Counted from the first letter of the stretch, positions 42,845 to 53,040 are shown. The stretch is 64,000 nucleotides of DNA from DASSKA01 sp963839365 (GCA_963839365.1 CAWIUT010000003.1:124001-188000); one strand, 5' to 3'. The notes: a model not told the origin generated them from the sequence alone. Program-made: numbers and translations.

Positions 42845-43375
42845 TCAGCCCTCGGCCGGCTTCTCGGCGTCAGGCGCCGACGCCTCGCCCCGGTCCGCCT
42901 CCGCTGCAGCACCCTCGGGGGTCTCGGCCTCGGGGGTGGGCTCCGGGGCCTTCTCCTGCTCCTTCTCCGGGGCGGCCTTGGCGGACTTCTTCGTGGCGGC
43001 CTTCTTGGTCACCGCCTCCGTCGCCGGCTCGCCGCCGGACTCCTTCAACGCCTCGTTGAAGATCTCGGTCTTGTCGCGCTTGGGCTCGCGCTGCTTCAAG
43101 GTGCCCTCCGCACCCGGCTCACCCTTGAACTTCTGCCAGTCGCCGGTGACCTTCAGCAGCGCGGCCACGGCCTCGCTGGGCTGCGCACCGACACCGAGCC
43201 AGTACTGCGCCCGCTCGGACTGCACCTCGATGAACGAGGGCTCCTCCTTGGGGTGGTACTTGCCGATCTCCTCGATCACCTTGCCGTCGCGCTTCTTGCG
43301 CGAGTCGACGACAACGACGCGGTAGTACGGCGCGTGGACCTTGCCCATGCGCTTCAGACGAATCTTGACGGCCAC
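42845..43375 (-). CDS. rpsP: 30S ribosomal protein S16 with long acidic/Lys tail
   Basis: Protein bS16 of the small subunit. Residues 1-85 are the conserved core (VKIRLKRMGKVHAPYYRVVV, GKYHPKEEP, WLGVGAQPSEAV). Residues of about 86-176 form an extension rich in Glu, Ala, Lys and Pro (KKAATKKSAKAAPEKEQEK). Long tails are common on actinobacterial S16, but this one more than doubles the protein. The start is a GTG at 43375, preceded by GAGGAGA at slightly long spacing. Confidence 0.95.
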   Translation of the reverse strand: MAVKIRLKRMGKVHAPYYRVVVVDSRKKRDGKVIEEIGKYHPKEEPSFIEVQSERAQYWLGVGAQPSEAVAALLKVTGDWQKFKGEPGAEGTLKQREPKRDKTEIFNEALKESGGEPATEAVTKKAATKKSAKAAPEKEQEKAPEPTPEAETPEGAAAEADRGEASAPDAEKPAEG

Positions 43376-43499
43376 GAGTGTGGTTGTCTCCTCGAAATCG
43401 TGAGTGGGGTGAGCGTCCCGTGCCTGGTGGGGGCCGGTCGAGGCGCTGCGCGGTGCCACGGGGTCGGTTGAGAGGGTCCGGCCCGTGTGACTCAGCGCG

Positions 43500-43510
43500 C
43501 CATTCTGCCA
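43500..43510 (-). promoter_or_regulatory. Candidate rpsP promoter -10 element
   Basis: The minus-strand 11-mer TGGCAGAATGG contains CAGAAT (43502-43507) as a -10. A TTGGAG at 43527-43532 lies 19 bases further upstream as a possible -35. It sits 125 bases before the rpsP GTG and closely matches the rplS element. The rest of the 189-base gap between the amidohydrolase stop and rpsP shows nothing else clear. Confidence 0.45.
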
Positions 43511-43564
43511 GATGGGACCGCGCCGACTCCAATCGGCGCCGTCGCAGGACCGCCGGGCCGCGCG

Positions 43565-44638
43565 TCAGCCCACCACGGCGCCCCGCAGCACGATCCGCCG
43601 CGGGCTGCGCAGCACGCTCAGGTCCGCCAACGGGTCGCCGGCGAGGACCAGGAAGTCGGCGGCTGCCCCCTCGTGCAGGCCGGCGTCCTCGCCCAGCCAG
43701 GAGCGCGCCCGCCAGGACGCGGCGCCGAGCGCCGCCTCGGCGCTGAGCCCGTAGGTTGCGAGCTCGAGCACCTCCTCGGCGATCAGCCCGTGCGGAAGGA
43801 CCCCGCCGGCGTCGGTGCCCGCGTAGATCGGCACGCCCGCCTCGTGGGCGGCCCCGATGGTGGCGCGGCGTCGCTCGAACAGCGCGGTCATGTGCGCGGC
43901 GTACGCCGGGAACTTCGTGCCGCCGGCGGCGGCGTAGGTCGGGAAGTTGTTCAGCTGCTTGGCCGTCGGCACGAGCGCGACACCCCGGGCGGCCATGGTG
44001 TCGATGAGGTCCTGCGACAGGCCGGTGCCGTGCTCGATGCAGTCGATGCCGGCACCGATCAGGTCCGGGAGGGCCTGCTCGCCGAACACGTGCGCGGTCA
44101 CCCGGGCGCCGCGCTCGTGCGCGGCCCGCATCGCCTCGTCGAGGGCCTCCCGCGGCCACAGCGGGGCGAGGTCGCCGACCTCGCGGTCGATCCAGTCCCC
44201 CACCAGCTTCACCCACCCGTCGCCGCGCTCGGCCTCCTTCGCGACGTACTCGGCGAGCTCGCCCGGCTCGATCTCGTGCGCGTAGTTGCGGATGTAGCGG
44301 CGGGGGCGGGCGATGTGCCGGCCGGCGCGGACCAGCCGGGGCAGGTCGGCGCGGTCGTGGATCCAGGAGGTGTCCGCCGCCGAGCCGCAGTCCCGCAGCA
44401 GCAGAGCGCCGGCGTCGCGGTCGGCGAGCGCCTGCTTCTCCTGCACGTCCTCGGGCACCGCGCCGTTCTCGTCGAGTCCCACGTGGCAGTGCGCGTCCAC
44501 CAGGCCGGGCACGATCCAGCCTTCTGCGACCAGCTCCGCGGAGCCTACGGGCTCGTAGGTGACCCGGCCCGCGACGACGTACAGGTCCCTCGGCTCGCCG
44601 TCGGGAAGGACCGGTCCACGAAAGCGCAGCGCGTTCAT
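43565..44638 (-). CDS. Amidohydrolase family protein
   Basis: A 357-residue amidohydrolase-superfamily enzyme. It has the HCH metal motif in GLVDAHCHVGL, a candidate bridging lysine in DGWVKLVGDW, His in RVTAHVFGE and CIEHGTG, and the catalytic Asp in YAGTDAGG. This resembles the imidazolonepropionase/prolidase-like group of metal hydrolases. The substrate is unknown. It lies between ffh and rpsP on the same strand, 35 bases after ffh is begun upstream, and is often present at this spot in actinobacteria (similar to Rv2915c). Confidence 0.88.
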   Translation of the reverse strand: MNALRFRGPVLPDGEPRDLYVVAGRVTYEPVGSAELVAEGWIVPGLVDAHCHVGLDENGAVPEDVQEKQALADRDAGALLLRDCGSAADTSWIHDRADLPRLVRAGRHIARPRRYIRNYAHEIEPGELAEYVAKEAERGDGWVKLVGDWIDREVGDLAPLWPREALDEAMRAAHERGARVTAHVFGEQALPDLIGAGIDCIEHGTGLSQDLIDTMAARGVALVPTAKQLNNFPTYAAAGGTKFPAYAAHMTALFERRRATIGAAHEAGVPIYAGTDAGGVLPHGLIAEEVLELATYGLSAEAALGAASWRARSWLGEDAGLHEGAAADFLVLAGDPLADLSVLRSPRRIVLRGAVVG

Positions 44639-44673
44639 GACGGCGACGCTACCGCCCGCGCCGGTTCATCCGG

Positions 44674-46242
44674 TCAGCGGTTGAGGTACTTGCTGATGTC
44701 GTCGGGCAGCTCGAAGCTCGACGGGTCCGGGGTCTCCGCGTCGCCCGGGACGCCGAAGGGGTTGGCGCCGTCGCCGCCGGCCTTGGCGGCCGCGGCCTTC
44801 TCCTGCGCCGCCCGCTTCGCGGGGTTCCCGGACTTGCGCTTGGCCCTGTTCTTCTTCGGCGCCTGCTTCCCCTTGGCGCGCTTACCGCCGCCGGTCCCGC
44901 CCATGCCCGGGAGCCCGGGCATGCCGGGCATCCCCCCGCCGCGGGCCATGGACATCATCATCTTCCGGGCCTCGAAGAACCGGTCCACCAGCTGGTTGAC
45001 GTCCGAGACCTGGGTGCCCGAGCCGCGGGAGATGCGCGCCCGGCGTGACCCGTCGATGATCTTGGGGTTGGCCCGCTCCCCGGGGGTCATCGAGTAGATG
45101 ATCGCCTGGACCCGGTCGAGCTCGCGCTCGTCGAAGTTCTCGAGCTGGTCCCGGTACTGCCCCATGCCGGGCAGCATCCCCATGATCTTCGACAGCGAGC
45201 CCATCTTCCGGATCTGCTGCATCTGCTGCAGGAAGTCGTCGAGGGTGAACTCGCCGCCCTTGCCGGTCAGCTTGGCGGCCGCCTTCTCGGCCTGCTCGGC
45301 GTCGAAGGCCTTCTCCGCCTGCTCGATCAGGGTGAGCACATCGCCCATGTCGAGGATCCGCGACGCCATCCGGTCGGGGTGGAACAAGTCGAAGTCGGTG
45401 AGCTTCTCCCCCGCCGAGGCGAACATCACCGGCTTGCCCGTGACTGAGGCGATGGACAGCGCAGCGCCACCGCGTGCGTCACCGTCGAGCTTGGTGAGCA
45501 CCACGCCGTCGTACCCGACCCCGTCCAAGAACGCCTGGGCGGTGTTGACCGCGTCCTGGCCGATCATCGCGTCGACCACGAACAGGATCTCGTCCGGAGT
45601 CACCGCGTCACGGATGTCCGCGGCCTGCTGCATCAGCTCAGCGTCGACACCGAGACGGCCCGCGGTGTCGACGATCACGACATCGTGCAGGGTGCGCCTG
45701 GCCTCCTCGACACCACCGCGGGCGACCGCGACCGGGTCTCCCACGCCGTTGCCCGGCTCGGGCGCGAACACGGTGACTCCGGCCCGCTCGCCGTTCACCT
45801 GGAGCTGGGTGACCGCGTTCGGACGCTGCAGGTCGGCAGCCACCAGCATCGGGCTGTTGCCCTGCTCCTTCAGCCACAGCCCCAGCTTCGCCGCGAGCGT
45901 CGTCTTGCCGGAGCCCTGCAGGCCGGCCAGCATGATCACGGTCGGCGGAGTCTTGGCGAACCGCAGCCGGCGGGTCTCCCCGCCCAGGATCTGGACCAGC
46001 TCGTCGTTGACGATCTTGACGATCTGCTGGGCCGGGTTGAGCGCCTGGCTGACCTCCTCGCCACGGGCCCGCTCCTTGACCGCCCGGACGAACTCCCGCA
46101 CGACCGGCAGGGCCACGTCGGCCTCGAGCAGCGCGATCCGGATCTCTCGCGCGGTCGCGTCGATGTCGGCCTCGGACAACCGGCCCTTGCCGCGCAGGTT
46201 CTTGAACGTGTCTGCGAGCCGGTCGGAGAGAGTCGCGAACAA
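44674..46242 (-). CDS. ffh: Signal recognition particle protein Ffh
   Basis: The SRP GTPase that delivers nascent membrane proteins to FtsY. The 522-residue protein has an N domain (1-85), a G domain with GLQGSGKTT, DLQRPNAVTQL, DTAGRLGVD and TKLDGDARGG, and a C-terminal methionine-rich M domain (MMMSMARGGGMPGMPG). A basic tail (KRAKGKQAPKKNRAKRK) follows. It is larger than the usual 450-470 because of the tail. Confidence 0.96.
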   Translation of the reverse strand: MFATLSDRLADTFKNLRGKGRLSEADIDATAREIRIALLEADVALPVVREFVRAVKERARGEEVSQALNPAQQIVKIVNDELVQILGGETRRLRFAKTPPTVIMLAGLQGSGKTTLAAKLGLWLKEQGNSPMLVAADLQRPNAVTQLQVNGERAGVTVFAPEPGNGVGDPVAVARGGVEEARRTLHDVVIVDTAGRLGVDAELMQQAADIRDAVTPDEILFVVDAMIGQDAVNTAQAFLDGVGYDGVVLTKLDGDARGGAALSIASVTGKPVMFASAGEKLTDFDLFHPDRMASRILDMGDVLTLIEQAEKAFDAEQAEKAAAKLTGKGGEFTLDDFLQQMQQIRKMGSLSKIMGMLPGMGQYRDQLENFDERELDRVQAIIYSMTPGERANPKIIDGSRRARISRGSGTQVSDVNQLVDRFFEARKMMMSMARGGGMPGMPGLPGMGGTGGGKRAKGKQAPKKNRAKRKSGNPAKRAAQEKAAAAKAGGDGANPFGVPGDAETPDPSSFELPDDISKYLNR

Positions 46243-46304
46243 AGCTGGTCATTCCTCGGTCTTGGGAGCACGGTGCGGCGCACGCCCCGCTGGAGCGGCA
46301 CCGG

Positions 46305-48575
46305 TCAAGGGTCCAGGGTAGCCGCGCAGGCCAGCTCCTGCCGTACGGCGTGCGCGACGGCGGCCGCACGAACCTCGGTCAGCGGACCGCCGCCGGGCTC
46401 ACGCAGGTAGAACACATCCACCGCCTGGGGGCCGAGGGTGGCCGCATGGGCGGACCGGATGCCCACCTCCAGCCGAGCCAGCGTCCGGCAGACCCGGTAG
46501 AGCAGTCCCGGCCGGTCGTCGACGCGGACCTCGAGCACGGTCGAGGTCCGCGACACGTCGTGGCGGACCTGCACGACCGGCTCGGGGACTCGCGGGCGGG
46601 GGCCAGGCAGCCGGTCCGCCGGGCTCACCGCGCCGGAGAGCACCAGCGCCAGCCGCTCGCGAAGGAGGCGACCGTCCAGGGCGGTCTCGGCCAGCTGCCA
46701 GACCGACACCGCCGGCCGCCCCGGGTCCGGTTCCCAGGCCCGCGCCGCTCGGACGGTGAGCCGCTGGGCAGCAAACGCACCAGCCAGCGCGGCCATCAGG
46801 TCCGTCCGGTCCGGAGCGGCCACCGTCACCGTGGTCCCGGACTCGGTCTCCGCCAGGCGCACATCGACCCCCTCGGGACCGTGCACCGTGTCGTGCCCGC
46901 CCTCGGGGACGGGTTCGGGGTCGGCAGGCGGCCCGGCACCGAGGAGACGGGCGCGTACCCCCGCGGCGAGCTCACCGACGAGTCGGGCCCGCCACGTGGT
47001 CCACGCCTGCGGCGCCGTGGCCCGGGCATCCGCCTCGGTGAGCACCTCGAGCATGTCCAGGGTGGACACGTCCCGGACCTGGTCCGCAACCCGCTCGACG
47101 GTCAACGGATCGGTCACGTCACGGGTCGTGGCCTCCTGCGTCAGCAGCAGGTGTCGACGCACCAGCCGACCGACCAGCGCCTGCTCCTCGGGGCGCAGGC
47201 CGAGGCGGGCGGCCACGGCGGCCGCGACCGGTTCTCCCTCCACCGGGTGGTCGCGGACCCCACCCTTGCCGATGTCGTGCAGCACTGCCGCGACCAGCAG
47301 GAGATCGGGCCGGGCAACCCGCCGCAGCATCCGGGAGGCCTGGATGCAGGTCTCCACCAAGTGCCGGTCGACGGTGAACCGGTGGACCGCGGACGCATGC
47401 GGGAGCAGGCGGACCCGCGTCCACTCCGGGAGCACCCGGTCGAGCGCTCCGGTCTCGTCGAGGGTCTCCCACACCGGGAGCAGCCCCGGTCCGGCACCGA
47501 GCAGACGGACGAGGAGGTTGCGGGCGTGCTCGTCCCACGGTTCGGTCGGCATCACCCCGTCCCGCGCCAGCCGCGCCGCCGTGGTCGGGGCCAGCACCCA
47601 GTCGTTCTCGGCGGCCGCCGTCGCGGCGCGCAGCAGCAGCAGCCGATCCCGGCCGACCTCGGCGCGCCGGTCGAGCACCACCTCGCCGCCGCTCTCGGCC
47701 ACCCCTGGAGCGACCGGGGTCAGCAGTGGGCCGCGGGAACGGATGACGCGCGGTCGCGCCAGCACCGCGTCCACCCGACGCCAGGTCAACCGGGACAGGT
47801 GGGTCGTGCGTCGGCCCAGGCGGCGGACGTGGCGCTGCATGCTGTCGGAGTCCGGGTGGCCGAGTGCCTCGGCCAGGTCCTCCCACAGCTCGGGACCCAC
47901 CCGGTCCGTGGCCCGGCCGGCCACCTGGTGCAGAGCGTCCCGCACCTCGAGCAGCGCCTGCCGGCACCGCTCCAGGTCGGCGTGCGGCACATCGACGAGC
48001 CAGGTCGCCACCAGCGCCTTGAGCACGGTGGCGTCGCGCAGACCGCCCAGCGACTCCTTCAGGTCGGGCACGGCGGCATGGGCCAGCTCGCCGTGCCGTT
48101 CGCCCCGGGCGGTCACCAGCTCCCGCAGCCGGGGCAACGTGCCCCGCGCGCCACGCCGCCAGTCTGCGAACACCCGTGAGCGCAGCGTCAACGACAGCCC
48201 GGTGTCCCCGGCCACGTGCCGGGCGTCCAGGAGACCGAGCGCAACGCGCACGTCCCGCGCCGCGTCGGCCTGCACCTCGGACAGCGCCCGCACCGAGTGG
48301 TCGAGCCGAACGCCCGCGTCCCAGAGCGGGTACCAGACACGTGTCGCGACAGGCGCGACGTCCACGTGGTCGGCGTGGACCAGGACGAGGTCGAGGTCGC
48401 TGTGCGGGGCGAGCTCGGCGCGCCCGTAGCCGCCGACCGCCACCAGGGCAACGCCGTTGTCGTCGCGGGTCCCCAGAGCACAGCGCAGAGCATGCGCGCA
48501 GAGCGCGTCCGCCTCGACGGTCCGCGCTCTGCGCTCGGCGGCGGTCACGACCGGCTCAGATCGCCGCCTCGTCAC
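46305..48575 (-). CDS. glnD: [Protein-PII] uridylyltransferase/uridylyl-removing enzyme
   Basis: Modifies GlnB in response to glutamine. The 756-residue protein has a nucleotidyltransferase domain (VGGYGRAELAPHSDLDL, about 47-62, with the two catalytic Asp residues), a middle helical domain, an HD domain (VLHDIGKGG) for demodification and two C-terminal ACT domains (around 605 and 685). In several actinobacteria GlnD adenylylates rather than uridylylates its partner, so the modification could be AMP. The start overlaps glnB by 20 bases. Last gene of amtB-glnB-glnD. Confidence 0.95.
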   Translation of the reverse strand: MTRRRSEPVVTAAERRARTVEADALCAHALRCALGTRDDNGVALVAVGGYGRAELAPHSDLDLVLVHADHVDVAPVATRVWYPLWDAGVRLDHSVRALSEVQADAARDVRVALGLLDARHVAGDTGLSLTLRSRVFADWRRGARGTLPRLRELVTARGERHGELAHAAVPDLKESLGGLRDATVLKALVATWLVDVPHADLERCRQALLEVRDALHQVAGRATDRVGPELWEDLAEALGHPDSDSMQRHVRRLGRRTTHLSRLTWRRVDAVLARPRVIRSRGPLLTPVAPGVAESGGEVVLDRRAEVGRDRLLLLRAATAAAENDWVLAPTTAARLARDGVMPTEPWDEHARNLLVRLLGAGPGLLPVWETLDETGALDRVLPEWTRVRLLPHASAVHRFTVDRHLVETCIQASRMLRRVARPDLLLVAAVLHDIGKGGVRDHPVEGEPVAAAVAARLGLRPEEQALVGRLVRRHLLLTQEATTRDVTDPLTVERVADQVRDVSTLDMLEVLTEADARATAPQAWTTWRARLVGELAAGVRARLLGAGPPADPEPVPEGGHDTVHGPEGVDVRLAETESGTTVTVAAPDRTDLMAALAGAFAAQRLTVRAARAWEPDPGRPAVSVWQLAETALDGRLLRERLALVLSGAVSPADRLPGPRPRVPEPVVQVRHDVSRTSTVLEVRVDDRPGLLYRVCRTLARLEVGIRSAHAATLGPQAVDVFYLREPGGGPLTEVRAAAVAHAVRQELACAATLDP

Positions 48576-48890
48576 GGTCGCCGGTGCGCACCCGGACGAC
48601 CCCCTCCACCGGCACCACCCAGACCTTGCCGTCCCCGATCCGGCCGGTCTGCGCGCTCTTCGCGACGATGGCCACCACGTCGTCGGCGTCCGCGTCGTCG
48701 ACCAGGATCTCGACCCGGACCTTGGGCACCAGCGCGATGTCGTACTCGGCGCCCCGGTAGACCTCCGTGTGCCCCTTCTGACGTCCGTAGCCGCTGACCT
48801 CGCTGACCGTCATGCCGGAGACCCCGAACGACTCCAGCGCCTCGCGGACGTCCTCCCACTTGTGCGGCTTGATCACCGCGGTGACGAGCT

Positions 48891-48894
<4 letters not shown>
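48556..48894 (-). CDS. glnB: Nitrogen regulatory protein P-II
   Basis: A 112-residue trimeric signal protein sensing 2-oxoglutarate, ATP and energy state; it controls AmtB and other targets. It has the MKLVTAVIKP start, the T-loop with the modifiable Tyr51 (RGAEYDIALVPK), GYGRQKGHTEVYRG and the B-loop GRIGDGKVWV. Its location behind amtB suits the GlnK-type role. Its ATG overlaps the amtB stop and its end overlaps glnD. Confidence 0.96.
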
Positions 48895-50267
<1,373 letters not shown>

Positions 50268-50315
50268 GGAACCTCCTGGGTGGTGAGTGACGTAGCCCCA
50301 CCCTGAAGGGGAGAT

Positions 50316-50353
50316 GTTTCGCCGCTCCGCAGGCCGTGTTGCAGCGGTGTGAC
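50316..50353 (-). promoter_or_regulatory. GlnR-box-like site upstream of amtB
   Basis: On the minus strand the half-sites read GTCAC-n6-GCAAC-n6-TGCGG-n6-GAAAC at exact 11-base intervals. This follows the actinobacterial GlnR pattern (gTnAC-n6-GaAAC repeated), with three of four half-sites matching well. It ends 49 bases before the amtB ATG, over the expected -35 zone, as for a GlnR-activated promoter. The TetR gene diverges on the other side. Confidence 0.55.
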
Positions 50354-50428
50354 ATTGCGGCTGCTCGTGTTACGCCTCCGTGAACGGGTACCTCTCGACG
50401 ATGGGCGTTGCGGAGGAGGGTCCGTATC

Positions 50429-51049
50429 GTGGATGACATGAACGGGCACGACAGGCCCGAGACGTCCCGCCGCCGGCGGGGCAGACCCCGTGACCCCGCG
50501 ACCGACGAGCACATCGTCGCGGCCGCGGCGGACCTGATGCTGGCCCGCGGCTTCGACCGGATGACCGTGGACGACGTGGCCACCCGAGCCGGGGTCGGGA
50601 AGGCCACCGTCTACCGCCGGTGGCCGTCGAAGGAGGACCTGGCCGTTGCGGCGATGGACCGGGTGTACGGCGCAGCGGCGACCGCGCCGGACACCGGGTC
50701 GGTCGAGGAGGACCTGCGCCAGAGCTACCGGGAGGCACTGGCCGCCATCAACACCCCGGCGGGCCGGGACCTGCTGCGGGCCTCCATCACCGAGTCGCTG
50801 CGCGACGAACGGATCGCCGCCCTCTACCGCTCAGCCAGCGAGCGACGCGAGCAGCAGGCGCGCCGGATCTTCGAGCGGGCCGTGGCCCGCGGCGAGGTCC
50901 GCGCGGACGCCGACCTCGACGTGCTGGCGCAGTGGCTCAGCGGCCTGCTCGCGTTCCGGGTCGTCACGGAACGCCCGCTGCCCACGGAGGCCGACGCGGA
51001 GCGGCTGGTGGCGCTGACCCTGCGCGGCGCCTGCACCGGGGCAGCCTGA
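50429..51049 (+). CDS. TetR/AcrR family transcriptional regulator
   Basis: A 206-residue regulator with an N-terminal TetR helix-turn-helix (HIVAAAADLMLARGF, then TVDDVATRAGVGKATVYRRWPSKEDL) and an all-helical ligand domain ending LPTEADAERLVALTL (TetR_C subtype). The GTG at 50429 is preferred because GGAGGAGGG lies about ten bases upstream; an ATG three codons on is the alternative. It is divergent from amtB but without an obvious functional link, and is convergent with ftsY. The target is unknown. Confidence 0.88.
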   Translation: MDDMNGHDRPETSRRRRGRPRDPATDEHIVAAAADLMLARGFDRMTVDDVATRAGVGKATVYRRWPSKEDLAVAAMDRVYGAAATAPDTGSVEEDLRQSYREALAAINTPAGRDLLRASITESLRDERIAALYRSASERREQQARRIFERAVARGEVRADADLDVLAQWLSGLLAFRVVTERPLPTEADAERLVALTLRGACTGAA

Positions 51050-51069
51050 CACCTCGGTGACGGTCCCCC

Positions 51070-52233
51070 TCAGGCCGGCAGGTCCAGCAGCGCGTCCACG
51101 AACGTCTCGGGGTCGAACGGGGCCAGGTCGTCGGGTCCCTCGCCGAGGCCGACGAACTTCACCGGCACCCCCAGCTCGCGCTGCACGGCCACCACGATCC
51201 CACCCTTCGCGGAACCGTCCAGCTTGGTCAGCACGATCCCGGTGACATCGACGACCTCCCGGAAGACGCGGGCCTGGATCATGCCGTTCTGCCCGGTGGT
51301 GGCGTCCAGGACCAGCAGCACCTCGGTCACCGGGGCCTGCTTCTCCACCACCCTCTTGACCTTGCCCAGCTCGTCCATCAGGCCGGTCTTGTTCTGCAGC
51401 CGGCCCGCGGTGTCGATCAGCACCACGTCGGCCTCGCGCTCCACGCCGCTCTTGACCGCCTCGTAGGCGACACTGGCGGGGTCGCTGCCCTCCGGGCCCC
51501 GCACCGCGGGCGCGCCGACCCGCTCGCCCCAGGTGGCCAGCTGCTCGGCGGCAGCGGCCCGGAAGGTGTCGGCGGCGCCGAGCACCACCTGTTTGTCCTC
51601 GGCGACCAGCACCCGGGCGAGCTTGCCGACCGTGGTGGTCTTGCCGGTCCCGTTCACGCCCACCAGCAGCACCACGCCGGGCACCCCGTTGTGGCGGTCC
51701 ACGTTGATGGTCCGGTCCATGGAGGGGTCGACCAGGTTGAGCAGCTCCTCGCGGAGCACCTGCTGCGGGTCCGCGGCAGAGCCCTCGACGCGCAGCCGGG
51801 TGCGCAGGTGCTCGACCAGCTCCTGCGTGGGCTTCACCCCGACATCGGCCGTGAGCAGCGTGTCCTCGATGTCCTCCCAGGTGTCCTCGTCGATCTGGTC
51901 GCGCGACAGCAGGGCCAGCAGGCCGCGTCCGAGGGCTCCCTGGGACCGGGCGAGCCGCTCGCGGAGCCGGACCAGCCGGCCGGCCGGCGGCTCGGGCCGC
52001 TCGACGGTCGGCGCCGGAGCGACGAGCGGGAGGTCGGTGTCCTCGACCGTGCGGCGCGGCTCCTCCTGGGGGGGCGCCGCCTCCTCGCCGACCTTCGTCT
52101 CCTCGGGCACCGGGGGCGCTTCGGTGTCCGGGCGCCGGCGACGGAAGGTCGTGGTCACCAGACCGGCGATGATCGCGACCACGACGACCGCGATGACGAT
52201 GATCAGATAGAGGAACTCACCCACGCGCACCAT
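51070..52233 (-). CDS. ftsY: Signal recognition particle receptor FtsY
   Basis: The membrane receptor GTPase for SRP. The 387-residue protein begins with a membrane helix (about 6-27, LYLIIVIAVVVVAIIAGLV), then an acidic linker and the NG domain with GVNGTGKTTT, DTFRAAAAEQ, DTAGRLQNK and TKLDGSAKGG. An N-terminal transmembrane anchor is usual in actinobacterial FtsY. The ATG at 52233 is chosen; the frame extends upstream through the small gene at 52286 but lacks support. Confidence 0.95.
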   Translation of the reverse strand: MVRVGEFLYLIIVIAVVVVAIIAGLVTTTFRRRRPDTEAPPVPEETKVGEEAAPPQEEPRRTVEDTDLPLVAPAPTVERPEPPAGRLVRLRERLARSQGALGRGLLALLSRDQIDEDTWEDIEDTLLTADVGVKPTQELVEHLRTRLRVEGSAADPQQVLREELLNLVDPSMDRTINVDRHNGVPGVVLLVGVNGTGKTTTVGKLARVLVAEDKQVVLGAADTFRAAAAEQLATWGERVGAPAVRGPEGSDPASVAYEAVKSGVEREADVVLIDTAGRLQNKTGLMDELGKVKRVVEKQAPVTEVLLVLDATTGQNGMIQARVFREVVDVTGIVLTKLDGSAKGGIVVAVQRELGVPVKFVGLGEGPDDLAPFDPETFVDALLDLPA

Positions 52234-52285
52234 CCAAGCAGACCGGGAAAGAGCACCGGCTCGCCTCCCCCGCTCGCCCCGAGGC

Positions 52286-52468
52286 TCAGCGGGTCTGGTG
52301 CTCCCGTTGGTTGTCCAGCGTCGGCAGCATGTGCACACCGCGCCGCATCGCGTCGCCGACCCACGGGGTGTGCGGCACGTCCTCGCCGCGGTGCGGGAAG
52401 GCGACGTACAACACGACCACTCCGGCCATCATCATGATCACGAGCATCGGAAGCACGATCCAGACCAC
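52286..52468 (-). CDS. Small single-pass membrane protein
   Basis: A 60-residue protein: one N-terminal helix (VWIVLPMLVIMMMAGVVVLYVAF) and a short hydrophilic tail (HRGEDVPHTPWVGDAMRRG). The function is unknown. It lies between the thioesterase gene and ftsY on the same strand. The hydrophobic pattern, ATG start and intact frame suggest a real gene that annotators may miss. The tail would face the cytoplasm if the helix is N-out. Confidence 0.55.
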   Translation of the reverse strand: MVWIVLPMLVIMMMAGVVVLYVAFPHRGEDVPHTPWVGDAMRRGVHMLPTLDNQREHQTR

Positions 52469-52568
52469 AGCGCACCACTTCTCCCAGAGGAGTCACACCG
52501 ACGCCCGGCGCGACGGGACCCCTTTGCCCCGATTCGATCCCGACAAACCCGACCGGAGCCGGGCGTCC

Positions 52569-53033
52569 TCACTCCGCGGGACGGAGCAGCGGGGTGACCG
52601 CGGCCCGGATCTCGTCCGGGACCGGGCGTACGACGCGGTCACCGCCCGGGGTGTTGTCGACGTACACGTGCACGAACCGGCCCTCGGCGGCGGCTTCGTC
52701 GAAGCCGCCCTGGAACAGGCCGACGCGGTACACCACCGAGGAGTTCCCGACCCGCTCCACCGCGAGCCCGATGTCGACCGGGTCGGGGAAGCCGATCTCC
52801 CGGAAGTAGCGGCACCCCGTCTCGGCGACCACGCCGACCACGGGCAGCCGGCGGATGTCTCTTCCGGTCGCCTCGATGAGGTGGGCGTTCACGGCGGTGT
52901 CGAACAGCTGGTAGTAGGTGGCGTTGTTCATGTGCCCGTAGAAGTCGTCGTCGTCCCAGCGGGTGGTCGCCTGCCGCCAGACCACGTAGTCGCGACGGGT
53001 GGGGCGGGGCGGCCGCTTCGGGTCGGCCGTCAT
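52569..53033 (-). CDS. Acyl-CoA thioesterase (hot-dog fold, 4HBT type)
   Basis: A 154-residue thioesterase with the family signature TRWDDDDFYGHMNNATYYQLFDTA, in which the Asp of DFYGHMNN is catalytic. Members hydrolyse 4-hydroxybenzoyl-CoA or general acyl-CoA. The start at 53033 agrees with the family; the frame extends into smc. It starts eight bases after the smc stop, in the same transcription direction. Confidence 0.9.
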   Translation of the reverse strand: MTADPKRPPRPTRRDYVVWRQATTRWDDDDFYGHMNNATYYQLFDTAVNAHLIEATGRDIRRLPVVGVVAETGCRYFREIGFPDPVDIGLAVERVGNSSVVYRVGLFQGGFDEAAAEGRFVHVYVDNTPGGDRVVRPVPDEIRAAVTPLLRPAE

Positions 53034-53040
53034 CGAGGGC

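Noticed and set aside
43393..43402. CTCGAAATCG upstream of rpsP as another copy of the amine-cluster operator
   Set aside because: Only the GAAATCG part matches, it stands alone without phased partner copies, and the gene is unrelated.
50369..50373. Extra GTAAC half-site near the GlnR-like box
   Set aside because: It is 20 bases from the next half-site, not 22 as the pattern requires, so it is out of phase.
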